Position numbers and translations under genes: made by a program. Below are positions 42,814 through 50,089 of a stretch of 64,000 nucleotides of DNA, piece by piece. How positions within the stretch are numbered: position 1 is the first letter of the stretch; every line of letters starts with the position of its first letter. The notes under the pieces were generated by a model. That model ran no database searches, had not been told where the DNA came from, and was given only the letters and a program-made list of their open reading frames with translations. The stretch is from Halomonas sp. SSL-5 (GTDB lineage Bacteria; Pseudomonadota; Gammaproteobacteria; Pseudomonadales; Halomonadaceae), in the NCBI RefSeq assembly GCF_030708455.1, contig NZ_JAUYWF010000006.1, positions 124,001 through 188,000 of the forward strand, read 5' to 3'.

Positions 42814-42937
42814 GCTATTACTGACCTGTCGTGACAAAAATCTGGCTTTGTAGAATAGCTGCAGCACTTTGGACAGCATGGTGTAGTTAAGAATCTATCG
42901 TAGAGCCTCCCCCGTCTCGCTGCACCTAACCAACTGC

Positions 42938-43918
42938 TCAGTGCTCGTGGCCATGCTCCCTGGCGTCGCCAGCGTCGGCGTCGTCGTGGTTGCCCGGCTC
43001 GGCCAGGGCGTCGTGGAGGGTGGTGGCGTTGTGGCGCATCATGCCCAGCCAGGTGCTGGCCTCGCCTTCGCTGGCCAGGGCGTCGGCGTAGAGGGTGCCG
43101 GCGATGGGCAGTCCGGTCTCCTCGGCGAGCTGCTCGAGCAGGGCCGGGCTGGTCATGTTCTCGTGGAACAGCGCGCGCACCTCCTGCTCGCGGATCACCT
43201 CGATCAGCGCGGCCATGTCGGTGGCGCTGGGGTCGGATGCGGTGGAGAGGCCCTGGGGTGACAGGAAGCGCAGCCCGTAGGCGTGGGCGAAATGGCCGAA
43301 GGAGTCGTGGCCGGTGATCACGCTGGTGGCGGCGGGAATCTCGTCGATCAGCTCGCGGATCTCGGCGTCGGTGGCCTCGACCTCGTCGAGGTAGCGCTCG
43401 GCGTTGGCGCTGTAGGCCTCGGCGTTGTCCGGGTCGGCCTGGATCAGGCCGTCGCGGATATTGGCCACGTAGCGCTTGCCGGCATTCAGGTCCTGCCAGC
43501 CGTGGGGGTCCAAGTCACCGTGGTCGTGGCCGTCGTGATCGGCATGCTCGTCCTCGGCCGGCGCTTCCTGCCCATCGCTCATCGAGGCGAGGCCGTCGCT
43601 GGCCACCACCAGGGGGCCGGCGTAGTCGCTGGCCGTTACCAGCCGCTCCATCCAGCCTTCGAACTGCAGGCCGTTGAAGACCACCAGGTCGGCCTCGGCC
43701 AGGGCGCGGGCGTCGGTGGGGCGCGGCGAATAGACATGGGCGTCGCTGTCGGGGCCCACCAGGGCGGTAACCGCGACATGCTCGCCGCCGACGTTCTCGA
43801 CCATGTCGGCCAGGATGCTGAAGCTGGCCAGGACCTGCACGCGCTCCTCGGCGTGGGCGGCGGGCAGGGCAAGCAGGGCGGCCAGGCCCAGGGCGGCGGC
43901 GGGGCGGAAGGCGTGCAT
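42938..43918 (-). CDS. znuA: Zinc ABC transporter periplasmic binding protein
   Basis: This 326-residue cluster A-I metal receptor has a signal peptide ending LPAAHAEERVQVLASF. Metal-site histidines are in DSDAHVYSPRPTD, DLDPHGWQDL and GHDSFGHFAHAYG with a late Asp/Glu region. A His/Asp-rich loop (about residues 113-135, HADHDGHDHGD) and a His-rich C-terminus (AREHGHEH) are typical of ZnuA rather than manganese receptors. It is the last gene of a leftward zinc operon, 19 bp after znuB, controlled by the Zur box at 45734-45746. Confidence 0.93.
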   Translation of the reverse strand: MHAFRPAAALGLAALLALPAAHAEERVQVLASFSILADMVENVGGEHVAVTALVGPDSDAHVYSPRPTDARALAEADLVVFNGLQFEGWMERLVTASDYAGPLVVASDGLASMSDGQEAPAEDEHADHDGHDHGDLDPHGWQDLNAGKRYVANIRDGLIQADPDNAEAYSANAERYLDEVEATDAEIRELIDEIPAATSVITGHDSFGHFAHAYGLRFLSPQGLSTASDPSATDMAALIEVIREQEVRALFHENMTSPALLEQLAEETGLPIAGTLYADALASEGEASTWLGMMRHNATTLHDALAEPGNHDDADAGDAREHGHEH

Positions 43919-43937
43919 GGCGGGGTCTCCGTGGGGG

Positions 43938-44828
43938 TCAGTCGTGTTCCGGGGCGCCCAGCGGCGTGGCGCGGCGGCGCAGCCGGGCGAGCAGGCTGTT
44001 GTGCCGGCCCACCAGGGCCGAGAGCAGGTAGCCGGCCCCGGCGAGCAATATGATCGCCGGGCCCGAGGGCAGGTTGAGGTGGTAGGAGAGCAACAGCCCG
44101 CCGCTGCTGGCCACCAGGGCCACCAGGATGGCGATGCCGATCAGCCCCTCGAGGCGCTGGCTCCAGAAGCGCGCGGTGGTCGCCGGCAGCATCATCAGGC
44201 CCACCGCCATCAGGGTGCCCAGGGTCTGGAAGCCGGCGGTGAGGTTGAGCACCACCAGGCCCAGGAAGAGGCCGTGCACCAGCCCCACCGGACTGCCCTG
44301 GCCGCGCAGGAACAGCGGGTCCAGGCACTCCACCACCAGGGCGCGGAAGATCACCGCCAGGATCACCACGATCAGGCTGCTGATGGCGGCGATCAGCAGC
44401 AGGGCGGTGGTGTCGACGGCCAGGATCGAGCCGAACAGCACATGGGTAAGGTCGACGCTGCTGCCGCCCAGCGAGACCAGCATCACCCCCGCGGCCAGCG
44501 AGATCAGGAAGAAGCTGGCCATGGCGGAGTCCTCGCGGTGGCCGGTCATCTGCGACACGCTGCCGGCCAGTACCGCCACCAGCAGCCCCGAGAGGATGCC
44601 ACCCAGGCTCATGATCGGCAGCGAGAAGCCGGCGGCCAGGAAGCCCAGCGCCACCCCGGGCAGGATGGCGTGGGCCATGGCGTCGCCGATCAGGCTCATG
44701 CCACGCAGCATCAGGAACACGCCCAGCGGCGGGGCGGCCAGCGACAGCGCCAGGCCGGCCACCAGGGCGCGCTTCATGAAGCCGTAGTCGAGGGGGGCGA
44801 GCAGCCAGGCGTCAAGCAGTTCCAGCAT
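43938..44828 (-). CDS. znuB: Zinc ABC transporter permease
   Basis: This protein of about 296 residues has eight or nine membrane helices and the ABC-3 family features GYGFMKRALVAG-like opening (LDYGFMKRALVAGLALSLAAPPLG), RGMSLIGDAMAHAILPGVALGF, LFGSILAVD and TLMAVGLMMLPATTARFW. The start at 44828 (MLELLDAWL) is chosen from the family N-terminus; it overlaps the end of znuC by 17 bp, giving translational coupling. Confidence 0.92.
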   Translation of the reverse strand: MLELLDAWLLAPLDYGFMKRALVAGLALSLAAPPLGVFLMLRGMSLIGDAMAHAILPGVALGFLAAGFSLPIMSLGGILSGLLVAVLAGSVSQMTGHREDSAMASFFLISLAAGVMLVSLGGSSVDLTHVLFGSILAVDTTALLLIAAISSLIVVILAVIFRALVVECLDPLFLRGQGSPVGLVHGLFLGLVVLNLTAGFQTLGTLMAVGLMMLPATTARFWSQRLEGLIGIAILVALVASSGGLLLSYHLNLPSGPAIILLAGAGYLLSALVGRHNSLLARLRRRATPLGAPEHD

Positions 44829-45546
44829 CGAAGGTATCCGGGAAGGTGAGAGGCAGGCGCGGTGCGCGGGGCGGCTGCCCGGCATAGCGCTCGAGCAGCG
44901 ATTCGGGGCTCGCCCAGCGGCCGTGGCCGCCGGCCAGTATCAGCACGTCGTCGGCCAGGCGCGAGAGCTGCTCCAGGTCGTGGAGCACCACCACGATGGT
45001 GGCGCCGTCGCGGGCCATGTCGCGCAGCACGTCCATGAGCACATCCACCGTCTCGACGTCGACGTTGGCGAAGGGCTCGTCGAGCAGCAGCAATTCGGCC
45101 TCCTGCATCAGGGTGCGGCCGATCAACGCGCGCTGGCGCTGGCCGCCGGAGAGCTCGCCCAGCTGGCGATGGGCCAGGTGGGAGATGCCCAGCCGAGCCA
45201 TGATCTCGCGGCCGCGGCGATAGTGGGCCGCGCAGTAGCCCCGGGTGGCGCCATGGCTGGGCCAGGTGCCGGTCATGATCAGCTCTTCCACGCTCATCGG
45301 GAAGGTGAGGTCCAGGGCCAGCTGCTGGGGCAGCCAGGCGCGGCGCTCCTTGGGCACCTGACAGGCCACGCGGCCCGAGATCGGTCGCAGCATGCCCATG
45401 ATGGCGCTGATCAGGGTGCTCTTGCCGGCGCCGTTGGCGCCCACCAGGGCGGTCACGGCGCCGTCCTGGAAGCGCCCCTCGAGATGCTCCAGCACGGTGC
45501 GCCCACCGCGGGCCAGGCTCAGGTCCTCCAGCTGCAGGCGCGACAT
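44812..45546 (-). CDS. znuC: Zinc ABC transporter ATPase
   Basis: This 244-residue ATPase has Walker A GANGAGKSTLISAIMG, Q-loop RAWLPQQLALDLTFPMSVEE, signature LSGGQRQRALIGRTLMQ, Walker B LLLLDEPFANVD and H-loop VLHDLEQ. The ATG at 45546 overlaps the stop codon of a 49-codon gene (TGATG), so translation of the two is linked. It energises ZnuB. Confidence 0.93.
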   Translation of the reverse strand: MSRLQLEDLSLARGGRTVLEHLEGRFQDGAVTALVGANGAGKSTLISAIMGMLRPISGRVACQVPKERRAWLPQQLALDLTFPMSVEELIMTGTWPSHGATRGYCAAHYRRGREIMARLGISHLAHRQLGELSGGQRQRALIGRTLMQEAELLLLDEPFANVDVETVDVLMDVLRDMARDGATIVVVLHDLEQLSRLADDVLILAGGHGRWASPESLLERYAGQPPRAPRLPLTFPDTFDAGTA

Positions 45547-45695
45547 CACGCCCCCCAGCCGGTGGCCCAGGCCACCGCCAGCCAGAGTGCCGCCAGCGGC
45601 AGCGCCGCCAGCAGCAGGCGCCGGGTCGCCGAGAGCGACATCAGCGAGAAATGGCAGGGCCCTTCCGGGCGGTGCCGGTGTTTGCGGTGTGCCAT
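45546..45695 (-). CDS. Small His-rich single-pass membrane protein in the znu operon
   Basis: This 49-residue reading frame starts at ATG 45695 behind AGAGGAT and ends in a TGATG overlap with znuC. It has a metal-binding-like N-terminus (MAHRKHRHRPEGPCH, with four His and one Cys) followed by one hydrophobic helix (about LLLAALPLAALWLAVAWAT). The position directly after the Zur box and the coupling to znuC indicate a real gene. I do not recognise a family; a role in zinc sensing or in assisting the permease is inference. Confidence 0.6.
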   Translation of the reverse strand: MAHRKHRHRPEGPCHFSLMSLSATRRLLLAALPLAALWLAVAWATGWGA

Positions 45696-45733
45696 GGGAT
45701 CCTCTGAGGGGTGTCCTGCGGAAAGCGGCGGAA

Positions 45734-45746
45734 GTTATAACATAAC
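45734..45746. promoter_or_regulatory. Zur box controlling the znu operon
   Basis: GTTATAACATAAC matches the gammaproteobacterial Zur consensus (GTTATANTATAAC core) with one deviation and lies 38 bp before the first gene of the operon. Zn-loaded Zur would repress zinc uptake here. Confidence 0.8.
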
Positions 45747-45829
45747 AAAACGCCGGCTGGCCAGCGCCCGTGGCGGTCTCCGTGGCGTCGCGGTGACCGG
45801 CGTCATGGCGCGCTACATGCGGGTGCCGT

Positions 45830-47008
45830 TCACAGCCCCAGGGCGTGGCGCATCACCGCTCGCTTGGCGCCCGACATTCGCTCGGCCAGGGCCAGCCCGG
45901 CGCCCCCGGCATGGCGCAGCGGCGCGGCGCCGGTGAAGACATGATGGAAGGTCTCCATGGCGGCGATCATCGCCAGGGTCTGGGGGCGCCGCTCGCGGGC
46001 GTAGCCGACGAGGACCGCGCGGTCGCCCGGGTCGCCGCCGGCGTGGAAGGCGGCGATCACCCGCCGGCTCAGCGCCTCGGCGTCCTGCAGCCCCAGGTTG
46101 AGCCCCTGCCCGGCCAGCGGATGGATCACATGGGCGGCGTCGCCCACCAGCGCCAGGCGCGCGCGCACGTAGCGCTCGGCGTGGCGCCGGCGGATCGGGA
46201 AGCTGGCGCGGCCGAGTACGGCCTCGACGCCGCCCAGCCGGGCGGGAAAGTCGCGTTCGATGGCGAGGCGCAGCGCCTCGTCGTCCAGCGCCTCCCGGGC
46301 CAGGGTGGCCTCGGCGCTGTCGTACCACACCAGGGAGGCGTGATGGCCGGGCAGCGGCAGCATCGCCTGGGGACCGGCGGGGGTGAAGCGCTGCCAGCTG
46401 ACGTCCTGCTGGGGCAGGCGGGTGCGCACGTTGATGATCAGCGCGCGCTGGCCGTACTCCTCGTCGCGGGTGGCGATGCCGGCCAACTCCCGGGTGTGGG
46501 AAGCGGCGCCGTCGGCGCCCACCACCAGCCGCGCGGCCAGCATCCGGCCGTCGTCGAGCTCCAGCAGGCTGCGGTGCCCGCCGGGAACCCAGGCCACCGG
46601 CCGGGCGTGGCAGAGCATGGTCACCCCGGGCAGCGCGTCCAGGCGCTGCCACAGGGCGCGGCGAATCACCCGGTTCTCGACGAAGTGGCCGAAATCCGGC
46701 AGCTCGAGCTCGGCGGCGTTGAAGCGGATATGGCGCTTCTCGGCGGTGTCGCTGGCCTCGATATGGCGGAAGGGGCAGCGCCGTGCCTCGGGAATGTGTG
46801 ACCAGGCGCCTACCTCCTCCAGCAAGCGCTGGGAGGCCAGGTTGAGCGATGACACCCGCAGGTCGAAGGGGGCCTCAATGGGGATCGCCGCGGGCGGGGC
46901 GCCGCCCTCCACCAGCGCCACGCTCATGCCGGCCTGGCCCAGCGCCGCCGCCACCGCCGCGCCGACCATGCCGCCGCCGACGATGATCGCATCCAGGGTC
47001 TCGTCCAT
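45830..47008 (-). CDS. FAD-dependent ubiquinone-biosynthesis hydroxylase (UbiH/UbiF/VisC family)
   Basis: This 392-residue flavin monooxygenase has FAD motif DAIIVGGGMVGAAVAAALGQAG, the DG motif in VVGADGAASHTRELAGI and GD motif ALVGDAAHVIHPLAGQGLNLGLQDAEAL, the classic UbiH/COQ6 signature. Paralogues hydroxylate different ring positions; the sequence alone does not separate UbiF, UbiH and UbiI, though the length and LVGADGAAS wording fit UbiF-like enzymes. Start 47008 follows TTGGAG. It is divergent from tspO. Confidence 0.85.
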   Translation of the reverse strand: MDETLDAIIVGGGMVGAAVAAALGQAGMSVALVEGGAPPAAIPIEAPFDLRVSSLNLASQRLLEEVGAWSHIPEARRCPFRHIEASDTAEKRHIRFNAAELELPDFGHFVENRVIRRALWQRLDALPGVTMLCHARPVAWVPGGHRSLLELDDGRMLAARLVVGADGAASHTRELAGIATRDEEYGQRALIINVRTRLPQQDVSWQRFTPAGPQAMLPLPGHHASLVWYDSAEATLAREALDDEALRLAIERDFPARLGGVEAVLGRASFPIRRRHAERYVRARLALVGDAAHVIHPLAGQGLNLGLQDAEALSRRVIAAFHAGGDPGDRAVLVGYARERRPQTLAMIAAMETFHHVFTGAAPLRHAGGAGLALAERMSGAKRAVMRHALGL

Positions 47009-47123
47009 GCCTTTCTCCAAGTGGCCACCTCCCGCTGCCGATGTTCGGGCGCCATGCGAAACCCCTTTCGGGTCGCGGTCGCCAGGCCTAGGATACCGAA
47101 TCTTGACCCTACAAGGAGCGACC

Positions 47124-47594
47124 ATGACCCCGACGCGATCCGCGCTGATCCTGCTGGGCTGGCTGGCGCTGGTGACGCTGGCCGCGCTGACTGGCATCTT
47201 CACCCCGCCCGGCGAGTGGTATGCCGGCCTCGACAAGCCGCCGTTCAACCCGCCCAGCCTGGCCTTCCCCATCGCCTGGACGCTGCTCTATGTGATGATG
47301 GCCGTGGCCGCCTGGCGGGCCACCCTGGCCGCACCCCCGGCAATGCGCTGGCACACCCTCTGGCCCTTCGTGGCCCAGCTGGCCGCCAACGCCCTGTGGT
47401 CGCCGCTGTTCTTCGGCCTGCACTGGATGGGAGTGGCGCTGGTCGACCTGCTGCTGCTGTGGGGGCTGATCGTGCTCACCATCCGCCGCTTCGCCTCGGT
47501 CTCGCCGCTGGCCGCCTGGCTGCTGGCGCCCTACCTGGCCTGGGTCAGCTTCGCCGCCTACCTCAACGCCAGCGTCTGGTGGCTGAACGGTTGA
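47124..47594 (+). CDS. tspO: TspO/MBR family tryptophan-rich sensory protein
   Basis: This 156-residue, five-helix membrane protein has the TspO signatures FTPPGEWYAGLDKPPFNPPSLAFPIAWTLLYVMMAVAAW, NALWSPLFFGLHWMGVALVD and APYLAWVSFAAYLNASVWWLN, rich in Trp. TspO binds porphyrins and influences tetrapyrrole or stress responses at the outer or inner membrane. ATG 47124 follows AAGGAG. A short direct repeat (TGAACGGC) follows the stop. Confidence 0.93.
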   Translation: MTPTRSALILLGWLALVTLAALTGIFTPPGEWYAGLDKPPFNPPSLAFPIAWTLLYVMMAVAAWRATLAAPPAMRWHTLWPFVAQLAANALWSPLFFGLHWMGVALVDLLLLWGLIVLTIRRFASVSPLAAWLLAPYLAWVSFAAYLNASVWWLNG

Positions 47595-47626
47595 ACGGCT
47601 GAACGGCTGAGGTCGCGAGGCCGCCG

Positions 47627-48628
47627 TCAGGCGAACTCCTCGGTGTCGATCTCGGCCTGCAGGGCCTCGCCGTAGCGTGCCCCGACGATGCGCTCGGGAG
47701 CGAAGAGGGCGTCCAGACGCGCCACGCCGGCGGCGTCCAGCCTCACCGGGTCGGCGGCCAGGTTCTCGCGCATGTGCGCGATGGAGCGGGTGCCGGGGAT
47801 CGGGATGATGTCGTCGCCCCTGGCGCGCAGCCAGGCCAGCGCCAGTTGTCCGCTGGTCACCTCGAGTTCGCCGGCCACGGCCTCGAGTTCGGCCAGCAGC
47901 CCCAGGTTCTGCGCCAGGTTGTCGGCGCTGAAACGCGGCATGCCGACGCGCACGTCGCCCTCCACCAGGCCCTCGCTGTCGCGCACCGCGCCGGCCAGGA
48001 AGCCGCGCCCCAGCGGGCTGAAGGCCACGAACAGGGTGTCCGCCTCGCGGCACGCCTCGAGCACCGCGATCTCGGGGTTGCGGGTCCACAGCGAGTACTC
48101 CGTCTGTACCGCGGCGATGGGGTGCTCGGCCCGCGCTCGGCGCAGGGTGGCCGCCGAGACCTCCGAGAGGCCGATGGCGCCGATCTTGCCTTCCTCCACC
48201 AGCCGGGCCAGCTCGCCCACGCTCTCCTCGATGGGCACGCCCTTGTCCCAGCGATGCAGGTAGTAGAGATCGATATGGTCGGTCTGCAGGCGCGCCAGGC
48301 TCTCCTCGCACTGGCGGCGCAGCGTGGCCGGACGACCATCGATCACCTTCCTGCCCAGTTCCGGGTCCATGGCCATGCCGCACTTGCTGGCCAGCAGGAA
48401 CTCATCCCGCTTGCCGGCGAGCGCCTTGCCCACCAGGCGTTCGTTGGCGGTGGCGCCATACAGGGTGGCGGTATCGAAGTGGCGATAGCCCATCTCGAAG
48501 GCCTCTTCCAGGGCGCGCAGCCCCTCGGCCTCGGAGACCGGCTGGCCGTAGCCGTGGGAGAGGTTCATGCAGCCCAGGCCGATGGTGGGGGAGGCCACGG
48601 CCTGGAGGCGGGCGGTCACGGAATTCAT
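47627..48628 (-). CDS. Aldo/keto reductase
   Basis: This 333-residue AKR has the (beta/alpha)8 fold with catalytic Asp-Tyr-Lys-His: FDTATLYGATANERLVGKAL, LASKCGM and LYYLHRWDKGVPIEESVGELARLV. NADPH-binding residues fit the C-terminal PIPGTRSIAHMRENLAA. It resembles the AKR13-type general aldehyde and ketone reductases. The start is set by MNSVTARL behind AAGGAGAC. It ends 33 bp from the tspO stop and follows a methyltransferase gene. Confidence 0.9.
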   Translation of the reverse strand: MNSVTARLQAVASPTIGLGCMNLSHGYGQPVSEAEGLRALEEAFEMGYRHFDTATLYGATANERLVGKALAGKRDEFLLASKCGMAMDPELGRKVIDGRPATLRRQCEESLARLQTDHIDLYYLHRWDKGVPIEESVGELARLVEEGKIGAIGLSEVSAATLRRARAEHPIAAVQTEYSLWTRNPEIAVLEACREADTLFVAFSPLGRGFLAGAVRDSEGLVEGDVRVGMPRFSADNLAQNLGLLAELEAVAGELEVTSGQLALAWLRARGDDIIPIPGTRSIAHMRENLAADPVRLDAAGVARLDALFAPERIVGARYGEALQAEIDTEEFA

Positions 48629-48660
48629 GGTGTCTCCTTGAAGGTTGTCGAGTCGTATCC

Positions 48661-49254
48661 TCAGCGCTTGCGGGCGATGAACTGCACCACGCAGCCCGGG
48701 CCGGTATGGCCGCGACCCTCGATCACCTCGCGCTCGCACTCCCGGCTGAGCGCGATCTCCAGTTCGGCGAAGGCCGCATCGAGCTCGGCGGCGGTGGGGG
48801 TGCGGTCCGGGGTATCCGGGCCACCGGTATTGCGAGGCACCTGGTCCGGCGTGTAGGCCTCCAGGATCAGTACGCCGCCGGGCTTGAGGGCGCGGATCAC
48901 CTGGCGATGGAGGTGGGGGCGGCCCGCCGCCGGCACGTGGCAGAAGATCGATACCACGGCATCGAAGGACGCCGGCACGAACTCGTGCTCGGTGAGGTCG
49001 GCGTTCAGGATGGTCAGCGCTACCCCCTTGTGTTCGGCGAGGCGGGCGGCCTTGCGCAGGCCCACCGAGGAGGCATCCACCGAGGTCACCCAGTGGCCGA
49101 GGCCGGCCAGGTAGACCCCGTTGCGCCCCTCGCCGTCCGCCAGGCAGAGCACGCGCTTGGGCGCCTCGCCGATCAGCGCGACCTGCTCGCGCAGGAAGTC
49201 GTTAGGTTCGGTGCCATAGACGTAGTCGTCCGTGCTGTAGCGCTCATCCCACAT
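48661..49254 (-). CDS. Class I SAM-dependent methyltransferase (TehB-like)
   Basis: This 197-residue enzyme has the SAM-binding motif I VLCLADGEGRNGVYLAGLGHWVTSVDAS, motif II region FDAVVSIFCHVPAAGRPHLH and post-motif LKPGGVLILEAY. The opening MWDERYSTDDYVYGTEPNDFL is that of the tellurite-resistance/thiopurine-like group. A C-terminal segment is rich in His/Cys (EGRGHTGPGCVVQFIARK). The methyl acceptor is unknown. Confidence 0.88.
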   Translation of the reverse strand: MWDERYSTDDYVYGTEPNDFLREQVALIGEAPKRVLCLADGEGRNGVYLAGLGHWVTSVDASSVGLRKAARLAEHKGVALTILNADLTEHEFVPASFDAVVSIFCHVPAAGRPHLHRQVIRALKPGGVLILEAYTPDQVPRNTGGPDTPDRTPTAAELDAAFAELEIALSRECEREVIEGRGHTGPGCVVQFIARKR

Positions 49255-49422
49255 GGGGCATCCTCACGTTGTCATCGCTCGAACCCCGAGAGTAGCAAGT
49301 TCCGGGGCCCTGTTGGCCTATCCGGCATCCCTCTCGTGACGGATAGCGGCACACACGCTGCACAATTCCTGCGCGAAGGGTCGCTAGCATGCAAAGTATT
49401 CTCATCGCCCAGGAGCCCCGCC

Positions 49423-49974
49423 ATGCCGTCCCACATCACTCACTATGGCCGCGTCAGCCGCCTGCTCCACTGGGGCATGGCGGTTCTCTTCGGCGTCCAG
49501 TTCATCACCGCCAGCGTCCACTTCGCCTTCCCGGATACCGCCCTGGAGGCCGCCGTATGGGGCGCCCACAAGCCGCTGGGGGCACTGCTGATGGCATTGA
49601 TCGTGCTGCGCCTGGTGTGGGCGGTGGTGGACCGGGCCCGGCGACCGGCCTCCGTCAACCTGGCCGCCGGCCTCGGCCATCTGGCGCTGTATGCCCTGAT
49701 GGTGGCGGTGCCGCTGGTCGCCCTGCTGCGCCAGTATGGTTCGGGTCGCGCCTTCGCGCCCTTCGGCATCCCGCTGATGCCGGGCTTCGAGGGGGAGATC
49801 AACTGGATGACCGCCGTCGGCGGCATCTTCCACGGCCTGCTCGGCTGGGTGCTGCTGGCGCTGATCGTCGGCCACATCGGCATGGCGATCCTGCATCGCC
49901 GCATGGCGGGCGAGGACGTGCTGGTGCGCATGCTGCCGCGGCGCGGCACTCAGCCTGACACGGGGGGACGCTGA
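49423..49974 (+). CDS. Cytochrome b561 family protein
   Basis: This 183-residue four-helix protein has the b561 pattern: YGRVSRLLHWGMAVLFGVQF, GAHKPLGALLMALIVLRLVW, LGHLALYALMVAVPLVALL and a last helix FHGLLGWVLLALIVGHIGMAILHRRM, providing paired His ligands for two hemes. ATG 49423 follows AGGAG. It probably shuttles electrons from quinol to superoxide or periplasmic acceptors. A bidirectional terminator lies 46 bp downstream. Confidence 0.88.
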   Translation: MPSHITHYGRVSRLLHWGMAVLFGVQFITASVHFAFPDTALEAAVWGAHKPLGALLMALIVLRLVWAVVDRARRPASVNLAAGLGHLALYALMVAVPLVALLRQYGSGRAFAPFGIPLMPGFEGEINWMTAVGGIFHGLLGWVLLALIVGHIGMAILHRRMAGEDVLVRMLPRRGTQPDTGGR

Positions 49975-50020
49975 GGAACCGGTTCGGCCTGCTGACCCCG
50001 CCAAGGGGTTACACCACAAG

Positions 50021-50060
50021 CAAGAGGGGGGAGGCCAGATGCCTCCCCCCTCTTGCTTTT
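50021..50060. terminator. Strong bidirectional terminator
   Basis: A perfect 15-bp stem (50021-50035 with 50041-50055) around a CAGAT loop is followed by CTTTT; the A-rich side serves the convergent phytase-like gene less well. It separates the b561 and esterase genes. Confidence 0.85.
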
Positions 50061-50089
50061 CCTGCCCCTGTTGGGAAGGTGCGTCAGGC

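Noticed and set aside
42814..42937. Possible insertion-sequence remnant after the E3 gene
   Set aside because: No terminal repeats or recognisable transposase peptide; nothing is assigned in this 124-bp gap.
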